From an uncultured Holophagaceae bacterium (GTDB lineage Bacteria > Acidobacteriota > Holophagae > Holophagales > Holophagaceae), in the NCBI GenBank assembly GCA_903840385.1, contig CAIMFT010000158.1:1-64000 (forward strand): 64,000 nucleotides of DNA, in the 5' to 3' direction. This document shows positions 1 through 6,359 of the stretch, piece after piece; the stretch's first letter is position 1; the number at the start of each line of letters is the position of its first letter. The notes beneath the pieces are model-generated. The model was not told where the DNA came from, made no database searches, and saw only the letters and a program-made list of their open reading frames with translations. The translations under genes were made by a program, and so were the position numbers.

Positions 1-246
1 CTGCGGGAGAAGGCCATCGAGCGCTACGGCCTCACCCGCTGTGCCATCCACCACCGCCTCGGTGTGGTGCCCCTCACCGAGGCGGCTGTCATCGTGGCCA
101 CCAGCAGCGCCCACCGCGCCGAGAGCTTTCAGGCCGCCGCCTGGGTCATGGACGAGATCAAGCAGCGCGTGCCCATCTGGAAGCGCGAGAAGTATCGGGA
201 TGGGTCCGAGAGCTGGGTGGAGTGCACCCACCGGTTTCAGATGTAG
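1..246 (+). CDS. moaE: Molybdopterin synthase catalytic subunit MoaE, C-terminal part (5' end outside window)
   Basis: The first 81 codons are open from the window edge to a TAG stop. The translation carries the MoaE signatures IHHRLG, VPLTEAAVIVA and SSAHRAE, and the lysine-bearing VPIWKRE motif near the C-terminus. MoaE is the large subunit of the cytosolic MPT synthase; it moves sulfur from the thiocarboxylated MoaD tail onto precursor Z to make molybdopterin. Only about the last 60% of a normal protein (about 140-150 residues) is present, so the start, promoter and any moaD neighbour lie upstream. Family identity is clear from the motifs; cofactor use by this organism is inferred. Confidence 0.9.
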   Translation: MREKAIERYGLTRCAIHHRLGVVPLTEAAVIVATSSAHRAESFQAAAWVMDEIKQRVPIWKREKYRDGSESWVECTHRFQM

Positions 247-276
247 CTGCGGCTTCGGCTCCGAGTCTATGTTCGC

Positions 277-309
277 CACACCGCAAACCGCGCAGCGGTT
301 TGCGGTGTG
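277..309 (+). terminator. Perfect 15-bp hairpin after moaE (terminator-like, no T-run)
   Basis: CACACCGCAAACCGC and GCGGTTTGCGGTGTG pair perfectly around a GCA loop, about 30 bases after the moaE stop. No T-tract follows, so it may be a factor-assisted terminator or an mRNA-stabilising hairpin rather than a classic intrinsic terminator. Confidence 0.5.
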
Positions 310-736
310 AGCTTCGCTCTGATTAATTCTTAAGTGATTCGATTTTATGTATTGACAATCTCTCTTCTGAACGGAAGATGGGTGTGTCGGGCCGTCTGCC
401 CACTCGCTCTGGAGTCCCTCTTGCGCTGCCTGTGCTGCTGTTGATGCCTCTGGGACCCCCGGGGCCTAGCTGTCGTTGCAGGGCAAGCACCACGGCCAAG
501 GACCTCGCATTTATTGCCTTAGGGGTCGGATATGGTCTCTGGCGACTCGCAAGTAATGTATAGATATCGTCTTTTGATATATAAAATCGCTTAAGAAATA
601 AATGGACGAAATGGGAACCTCGACTATTATTTCGTCACTTGGTCCCCCACAGTCCATCCAGTGACACTGAGTCTCAATCAGTAACACCCCCCCCCCGAAT
701 CAGCGGCGACCGCCGCTCCTCATGAAGGAGTCCCTC
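310..736. other. Gene-free stretch between moaE and the TonB receptor
   Basis: About 430 bases with no convincing gene. AT-rich islands at about 320-360 and 555-605 contrast with the GC-rich surroundings and probably hold promoter elements. TTGACA at 352-357 is a good -35 match but no clear -10 lies 16-18 bases downstream, so no promoter is called. A small frame at 378-563 has no recognisable domain or ribosome-binding site. The 3' part contains a C10 tract (687-696), a 6-bp hairpin AGCGGC/GCCGCT, and the leader of the receptor gene. Confidence 0.5.
687..696 (+). repeat. Homopolymeric C10 tract upstream of the TonB receptor
   Basis: Ten consecutive C residues end 40 bases before the chosen ATG of the receptor. 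Poly-C or poly-G tracts of this length are prone to slipped-strand mispairing. In other bacteria, tracts placed in promoters or leaders of outer-membrane proteins cause phase-variable expression. Whether this one varies is not visible from one sequence. Confidence 0.7.
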
Positions 737-3700
737 ATGTACCTCTCACCCTCCAGGATGGCCCGCACAACGGCCCTCCTTGTGGCGATGGGCGCTACGC
801 TCACCGCCGCTGGTGACGGTGGCATCGCCGTCACTGTGAACAGCACCGCAGGCGCTCCTGTTGCGGGCGCCGTGGTCACGATCTCCAGCGCCACCCAGAT
901 CGGTGGTGCCCGCTCCGAGGTCACGGACGCCCAGGGCAAGGCCCGCTTCCTGCGCCTGACCCCTGGCCGCTTCAAGATCACCGTCACGGCCAAGGACCAC
1001 CAGGCCGCCACCATCGAGAAGGTGGACGTGCTGGTGGACCAGACCCAGAGCGTGAACGCCCGGATCGCCCCCGTCGGGGCGGCCATCGTGGAAGTGGTCA
1101 GCTCGGTCTCTGCGGTGGACATGTCCACCATCACGGCCGGCACCCAGATCACCCAGGAAGAGCTCTCCAGCCTGCCCATTGCCCGCAACCAGCTGGCCAC
1201 CATCACCCTGGCCCCCGGTGTCATCAGTGTGGGTGGCAACCCCTCCCTGGCGGCCGGCCTGAACCGCGATAACTTCGGCAACAACGGTGCCCGCAACAAC
1301 ACCTACATGGTGGACGGCGTGGACGTGACCAGCCCCGAGGCTGGCACCTACCGCACCACCATCGCCCCGGAGCTCATCTCCACCCAGGACATCAAGACCG
1401 GCGCCATCACGGCGGAGTACACCGCCCGCGCCGGCCTGTTCTCCAACGTGACCACCATCTCCGGCTCCAACGAGTACACCGGCGGCCTCACCACCGCCTA
1501 CCGCAGCTCCTCCATGTGGAGCAAGGTCGGCATCAACCGCCTCACGGTGGTGCCCTCCCAGCTCCTGGACCAGACCCTCTTCTACTCTGGCCCGATCCTG
1601 AAGGACACCCTCTGGTTCGTGGCCTCGGCCCAGAAGGTCAAGGAGACCGGCGAGATCACCGTGGATCCCACCGCCACCCTGACGCCCGGAGAGACCCGGA
1701 CTGCCACGATCAACGACGAGCAGCGCTACTTCTTCAAGCTGACCTACGCCCCCGCCCCCGGCCACACCGTGGTAGCGGGCGTCAGTCGCAACCCAGGCAA
1801 GTTCAACAACCTCAGCAACCCGGTCACGCCCACCTTCTGGGCCACCCAGACGGAGCGGGGCGGCAACAACTACAACCTGTCCTACACCTGGCAGGAGTCC
1901 AAGTGGATCCTGGACGCCCGCTTCCTGCGCCATGAGGAAGCTGACACGACCCTGGCCGCCTACTCCTCTGCTGGCCCCAACATCACCCTGGAGACGGACA
2001 ACACCGCTGGCGCCGTGCCAGCCATTCAGCGCTCCTTCGGCAACAGCTCCGCCGGCACGGGCCGCAAGTACACGGTCGACAATGGCCGGGTGGACCTGAC
2101 CTATCTCTTCGACGGAGCTGGCACCCACACCCTGAAGCTGGGCCTGCAGACGGGCAAGTCTCAGCTCGCCCAGTCCATCTTCATCTCCGGGGGCTCCTTC
2201 TACGACAACCTCAGCGCAGTGGGCAACGTGGCCGCCAACGGCGGACCCACCTTCGCCTACGCCAACCTGAACTACAACGGCTTCGTCCCGGGCACCGGCA
2301 GCCGCATGGTCTCCGCCATCAACAACCAGAGCGCCTACGCCACCGTGAAGACCCTGCTGGACACCAACCACGACGGCACGGTGGATCAGACCGAGCTGGG
2401 TGCCTACCGGTTCAATGAGCTCTACGATCCTGCCCGTCCCTACCTTGGCTACTACGGCTACCGCCGGGCTCTGGCCTCCCAGGCCACCTCGGTGCCCAAG
2501 CTGGAGACCCAGGGCGGCTATGTCCAGGACTCCTGGCAGATCGACCACTTCACCTTCACCCCTGGCATTCGCTTCGACAGCTACGAGTACAAGGCTGACA
2601 ACGGCCAGAGCCTCTTCAAGACCGGCCTCAACTGGGCACCCCGCATCGGCCTGACCTGGGATGTGAACGGTGATGGCCGCACCAAGGCCTACGCCTATGC
2701 CGGCCGCTACATCGATCCCATCAAGCTGGACATGGTGCGCTTCACCGGCAGCCTCACCAGCTCGGTGCAGACCGAGGACATCCGCATCGGCGGTGTGTGG
2801 GTGACGGAAAACACCCGCGGCGGCAGCAAGGTCGTGGACGCGGTCTTCGCCGATAGCTTCAAGCTCCCCAAGACCGACGAGCTGCGGGTCGGCCTGGCTC
2901 GGGACTTCGGCAACAACTGGTCCATCGAAGGCACCTACACCTACCGCCGGGACTTCGACATCGTCGAGGACTGGGATCCCACCCTCTACACCGATGCCAG
3001 TGCGCTGGAGGCTGAGGCCCGCTCGATCTGGACCCTCGCCAACGGCAACACGGCGGCTGGCATTGCCAAGGCCGTGGCGGCCTTCCGCGGCCTGGTCATC
3101 GATCCCAGCTACTTTGCGGGCGGTGGCTTCACGGGGGCCCAGAACGTGGCCCGCGTGAACGCCGGCACCCTCAACTTCGTGCTGGCCAACCTCCCCGGCG
3201 GCTTCCGCGTCTTCAACAGCTTCGACCTGACGCTGACCAAGAAGTACTCGGATCACTGGGGCGGCTTTGCCACCTACACGCGCACCCGGGCCACCGGCAA
3301 CACCAACAGCTCTGGCAATGCCGACTTCCAGGGTGACCTGGCCCGCTTCGACCCCCGCCTGGCCTACAACAACGGCGCCCTCGAGGGCTCCGTGGACTGG
3401 ATGGGCAAGGGCTACGGCTACTACAAGTGGGACAGCGGCCTGCTGATCGGTGCCACCTACAACGTGGTCTCCGGCTACCACTACACCTCGAACGCCCAGA
3501 TCCTCTCGACCCGCCTCCTGGTGAAGCCGCCCACGGACGCCAACCTCATCAACACCGAGACCCTGGGCTCCGCCATGAGTCCCCGCTACGACACGATGGA
3601 TGTCCACGTCCAGTTCGACTTCAAGGCCTTCGGCAAGATCAGGCCTTCCGTCAGCCTGGATGTCTTCAACTTCTTCAACCGGCAGTCGGTGACGGACCTC

Positions 3701-3802
3701 GCCGCGGTCAGCAACTTCCCCGTGAGCGGGAAGGCCGTGGGCGAAGCCTACGGCTGGATTCCGCCCCGCCGCTACAACCTGGGCGTGAAGATTCTCTTCT
3801 AG
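737..3802 (+). CDS. TonB-dependent outer-membrane receptor with N-terminal carboxypeptidase-regulatory-like domain
   Basis: A 1021-residue Oar-like receptor. A short signal sequence (to about residue 25) is followed by a CarboxypepD_reg-like beta-sandwich (about 25-110, GAPVAGAVVTI), a plug domain (about 125-240, with NNTYMVDGVDV) and a long 22-strand barrel ending in aromatic F (YNLGVKILF), the usual BAM recognition end. It would import large ligands across the outer membrane with TonB-ExbBD energy; the substrate is unknown. Start chosen at 737: AAGGAG at 725-730 is six bases upstream, while the in-frame ATG at 722 has no such site. CTCCT (716-720) can pair with AGGAG (726-730), possibly hiding the ribosome site. 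Residues 542-553 form a perfect EF-hand loop, unusual in this family. It is monocistronic. Confidence 0.9.
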   Translation: MYLSPSRMARTTALLVAMGATLTAAGDGGIAVTVNSTAGAPVAGAVVTISSATQIGGARSEVTDAQGKARFLRLTPGRFKITVTAKDHQAATIEKVDVLVDQTQSVNARIAPVGAAIVEVVSSVSAVDMSTITAGTQITQEELSSLPIARNQLATITLAPGVISVGGNPSLAAGLNRDNFGNNGARNNTYMVDGVDVTSPEAGTYRTTIAPELISTQDIKTGAITAEYTARAGLFSNVTTISGSNEYTGGLTTAYRSSSMWSKVGINRLTVVPSQLLDQTLFYSGPILKDTLWFVASAQKVKETGEITVDPTATLTPGETRTATINDEQRYFFKLTYAPAPGHTVVAGVSRNPGKFNNLSNPVTPTFWATQTERGGNNYNLSYTWQESKWILDARFLRHEEADTTLAAYSSAGPNITLETDNTAGAVPAIQRSFGNSSAGTGRKYTVDNGRVDLTYLFDGAGTHTLKLGLQTGKSQLAQSIFISGGSFYDNLSAVGNVAANGGPTFAYANLNYNGFVPGTGSRMVSAINNQSAYATVKTLLDTNHDGTVDQTELGAYRFNELYDPARPYLGYYGYRRALASQATSVPKLETQGGYVQDSWQIDHFTFTPGIRFDSYEYKADNGQSLFKTGLNWAPRIGLTWDVNGDGRTKAYAYAGRYIDPIKLDMVRFTGSLTSSVQTEDIRIGGVWVTENTRGGSKVVDAVFADSFKLPKTDELRVGLARDFGNNWSIEGTYTYRRDFDIVEDWDPTLYTDASALEAEARSIWTLANGNTAAGIAKAVAAFRGLVIDPSYFAGGGFTGAQNVARVNAGTLNFVLANLPGGFRVFNSFDLTLTKKYSDHWGGFATYTRTRATGNTNSSGNADFQGDLARFDPRLAYNNGALEGSVDWMGKGYGYYKWDSGLLIGATYNVVSGYHYTSNAQILSTRLLVKPPTDANLINTETLGSAMSPRYDTMDVHVQFDFKAFGKIRPSVSLDVFNFFNRQSVTDLAAVSNFPVSGKAVGEAYGWIPPRRYNLGVKILF

Positions 3803-3822
3803 CCTTGGGCCCAAACATAAAG

Positions 3823-3851
3823 AAGGGGAGGCTCCGGCCTCCCTTTTTTTT
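3823..3851 (+). terminator. Intrinsic terminator of the TonB receptor gene
   Basis: GGGAGGC/GCCTCCC stem with a TCCG loop, followed by eight T residues, about 20 bases after the stop codon. Confidence 0.92.
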
Positions 3852-3891
3852 GGCTTCGTCCCCCGCCGGAACCAGCGGATCATTCCCGCAG

Positions 3892-5115
3892 ATGATTCCC
3901 TACCTCCGTGCTGTTTCCTCGGACCTGCGTGGGCTGGCACGGCTGGCTGTGGAGGGGACTGTCGGCGTGACCGACCTGGTGGAGTCCATGCACGAGGGCA
4001 TCCAGCATCCGCTGTCGGCGGGCAAGCCCCGCCATGCGGTGGGGGGCCGGGGCCTCAGTGGGCTGGTCTATGGGACCATCCGCGCCCTGACCCGGACCGT
4101 GGGCCTTGGGGTGGAGGCGGCCCTGGCGCCCCTGGACACGCTGGAGGGGGCACCGCTGCCCTCGCCCCAGCGCGAGACCCTGCTGGCGGCCCTGAACGGC
4201 GTGCTGGGTGATCACCTCGCCGCCACAGGCAACCCCCTGGCCACGCCCATGCGCCTGTACCACGCGGGCCTGCCCCTGGTCTTGGAGGCCGCCGCCCTTC
4301 GCGCCGCCCTACCCAAGCCTGGCACCCACCTGCTGGTTCTGATTCATGGGCTGTGCCACAACGAGCGGCAGTGGGGCCAGAGTGGGTTCGATCACGGGGT
4401 GGCCCTGGCCCGGGACCTGGGCTGCACGGTGCTCTACCTGCGCTACAACACGGGCCTGCACATCTCCACCAATGGGAAGGCCCTGGCCGACCTGCTGGAG
4501 ACCCTGCTCACCCAGTGGCCGGAGCCTGTGGCCCGCCTGGACCTCCTCGCCCACAGCATGGGCGGTCTGGTGGCCCGCAGCGCCTGCCACCAGGCCCAGG
4601 TGGCCGGGCTGGCCTGGCCAGCCACCCTGCGCCACCTCGTCTTCCTGGGCACCCCCCACCATGGGGCCCCCCTGGAGCGGTGGGGGCACTGGTTCGAGCG
4701 GGTCCTGGAGGCCAGCCCTTTCGCCAGCCCCTTGGCGCGCCTGGGCAAGGTCCGCAGCGCCGGCATCACCGACCTGCGCTACGGCAACCTCCTGGAGGCG
4801 GACTGGCAGGGCCAGGACCCCCACGCCGAGGGCAAGGACCGGCGCGTGCCGGTGCCCCTTCCCGCCGGGGTGCGCTGCTGCGCCGTGGCGGGGACAGCGG
4901 GAGCGGATGCCGACTCCTGGAAGGGCCGCCTGTGGGGCGACGGCCTCGTCTCCGTGGACAGCGCCCTCGGCCGTCACCCGGACCCCCAGCACGACCTGGC
5001 CTTTCCTGAGAACCAAACCTGGACCGGCCAAGGCCTGGGCCACCTGGACCTGCTGACCCGGCCGGAAGTGTATGCGCAGGTTCGGAGATGGCTGGAGGGG
5101 GCGGGGACGGGATGA
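3892..5115 (+). CDS. Alpha/beta hydrolase, lipase/esterase-like
   Basis: A 407-residue protein. The first about 140 residues are helical and not recognised. The rest is an alpha/beta-hydrolase fold with an oxyanion motif LVLIHGLCHNERQWG, the nucleophile elbow AHSMGG (Ser222), FLGTPHHGAP after it, and a candidate catalytic His in GLGHLDLL near the end. Layout resembles PGAP1/lipase-class acylhydrolases acting on ester substrates. No signal peptide is evident, so it is probably cytosolic. The ATG at 3892 was chosen because the frame upstream runs into the preceding gene; no strong ribosome-binding site is visible, so the exact start is uncertain. Substrate unknown. Confidence 0.75.
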   Translation: MIPYLRAVSSDLRGLARLAVEGTVGVTDLVESMHEGIQHPLSAGKPRHAVGGRGLSGLVYGTIRALTRTVGLGVEAALAPLDTLEGAPLPSPQRETLLAALNGVLGDHLAATGNPLATPMRLYHAGLPLVLEAAALRAALPKPGTHLLVLIHGLCHNERQWGQSGFDHGVALARDLGCTVLYLRYNTGLHISTNGKALADLLETLLTQWPEPVARLDLLAHSMGGLVARSACHQAQVAGLAWPATLRHLVFLGTPHHGAPLERWGHWFERVLEASPFASPLARLGKVRSAGITDLRYGNLLEADWQGQDPHAEGKDRRVPVPLPAGVRCCAVAGTAGADADSWKGRLWGDGLVSVDSALGRHPDPQHDLAFPENQTWTGQGLGHLDLLTRPEVYAQVRRWLEGAGTG

Positions 5116-5202
5116 ACTAGGCCCCCTAACCAGGTAGTTTTAAAATCGCAGGTTGTATTTCGCTAAATTTTCGCCATACTTGGATCCCCTCTGGAGGTTC
5201 TG

Positions 5203-6354
5203 GTGCTGGCGATGTGGGTTCCTGAGCTGCCGTTCCAGCTGGCCTGCGGGCGGGATGGGGCCCTGCGGGAGCGGCCCCTGGCCTTCCTGAACCCGGAGAC
5301 GCCCCGCACCCCCAGCCTCTGGTTTGTGAACCGCCTGGGCCGCGCCGAGGGCCTGGCGCCGGGCCTGCCGCTGGACCAGGCCCTGCGGACCCTGCCGAGC
5401 CTGCGGGTGCTGGACCCGGCCCCCCAGGTCTGGTGGGAGGCCCAGGTCTCCCTGGGGGACTTCCTGCAGCAGTGGACCCCCCAGGGGCAGCTGCTGCGGC
5501 TGGGGGAGGCCCTGGTGGAGCTGCAGGGCACCCAGGGGCTCTTCGGGCCCCTGCCAGACACTGCCGAGCGCATCCGCCAGGAGCTGAGCCGGCGGCATGG
5601 CTGGGAGGGCCATGGGGGGCTGTCCCTGAGCGCCACCGCCGCCCAGTTCGCCGCCCGCACCGAGCATGGGCTGGCCTGCGTGGGGGAGGGGGCTGAGGCC
5701 GTCTTCCTGGCCCCCCAGCCCCTGGTCCGCCTGGCCGACCTGGCCCCGCGCCTGCGGGAGCGCCTGCACCGCCTGGGGCTGCGGTCTTTCGGCGACCTGC
5801 AGCCCGTGCCCCTGCCCGTGCTGGTGGAGCTGACGAACCCCAAGCTGGCGCCGGACCTGCGGGCCCGGGTGCGGGGCGAGGACCGGCCCCGCCTGCCCCT
5901 GCTGGCGGAGCGCCCGGGCCACGCCCGCCACGGCTGGCGCCTCCAGCCCCCCTGCCTCCCCGAGGAGGCGGGCCTCGCCGCTCGCTGCCTCCACTGGCTC
6001 TGGTCCGATCCCCGCAGCCCCCGCCGCCTGGCCCTCCGCTGGTGGGATGTGGATGGGGAGCTGCACAGCTGGCGGGCCGCCTCGGAGGACCTGGCGGCGC
6101 CGCCCCTGGCCCTGGCCCGCCGCATCCAGGAGGCCTTCCTGGCGGGGGCCACCCGCCGGGTGCTGGTGCGGGAGGCGGAGCTGCGCCTGGCCTGGGGCCT
6201 GGGGCAGGAGCGGGCGCTCTTCCAGGACCCCCTGCAGGCCCGCCTCGACCGCCTGGAGCCCGTCCTGGCCCGCCTCCGCCGCCGCTTCCCCGACCAGGCC
6301 ATCCTCCCGGGCTGGGCCGGACGGGGTGACACGACGCTTGAAACAAGCCAATAA
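5203..6354 (+). CDS. imuB: ImuB-like, catalytically dead Y-family polymerase homologue
   Basis: A 383-residue protein with the ImuB start pattern (AMWVPELPFQLA), a degenerate Y-family core (LVELQGTQGLFGPL) and the helix-hairpin-helix part (LGLRSFGDLQPVP). The acidic catalytic residues of active Y-family polymerases are missing, as in known ImuB proteins, which act as adaptors linking the beta clamp, ImuA and the error-prone polymerase DnaE2/ImuC. A GTG start at 5203 is preferred: GGAGG at 5193-5197 is five bases away. It is shorter than many ImuB proteins (about 500 residues). dnaE2 begins six bases after the stop, giving a two-gene operon; no imuA is next to it. An AT-rich leader (5130-5180) may hold the promoter, but no LexA box was recognised. 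Confidence 0.85.
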   Translation: MLAMWVPELPFQLACGRDGALRERPLAFLNPETPRTPSLWFVNRLGRAEGLAPGLPLDQALRTLPSLRVLDPAPQVWWEAQVSLGDFLQQWTPQGQLLRLGEALVELQGTQGLFGPLPDTAERIRQELSRRHGWEGHGGLSLSATAAQFAARTEHGLACVGEGAEAVFLAPQPLVRLADLAPRLRERLHRLGLRSFGDLQPVPLPVLVELTNPKLAPDLRARVRGEDRPRLPLLAERPGHARHGWRLQPPCLPEEAGLAARCLHWLWSDPRSPRRLALRWWDVDGELHSWRAASEDLAAPPLALARRIQEAFLAGATRRVLVREAELRLAWGLGQERALFQDPLQARLDRLEPVLARLRRRFPDQAILPGWAGRGDTTLETSQ

Positions 6355-6359
6355 AAGCC

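Noticed and set aside
352-380. Promoter based on TTGACA at 352-357
   Set aside because: No acceptable -10 element lies 16-18 bases downstream.
378-563. 61-codon plus-strand frame in the spacer before the TonB receptor gene
   Set aside because: No ribosome-binding site, no known domain; cannot be supported as a gene.
746-3940. Very long open frame on the minus strand opposite the TonB receptor gene
   Set aside because: It mirrors the receptor gene; the protein is low in complexity, rich in Gly/Val/Ala/His, and has no domain. Long antisense frames are expected in GC-rich DNA.
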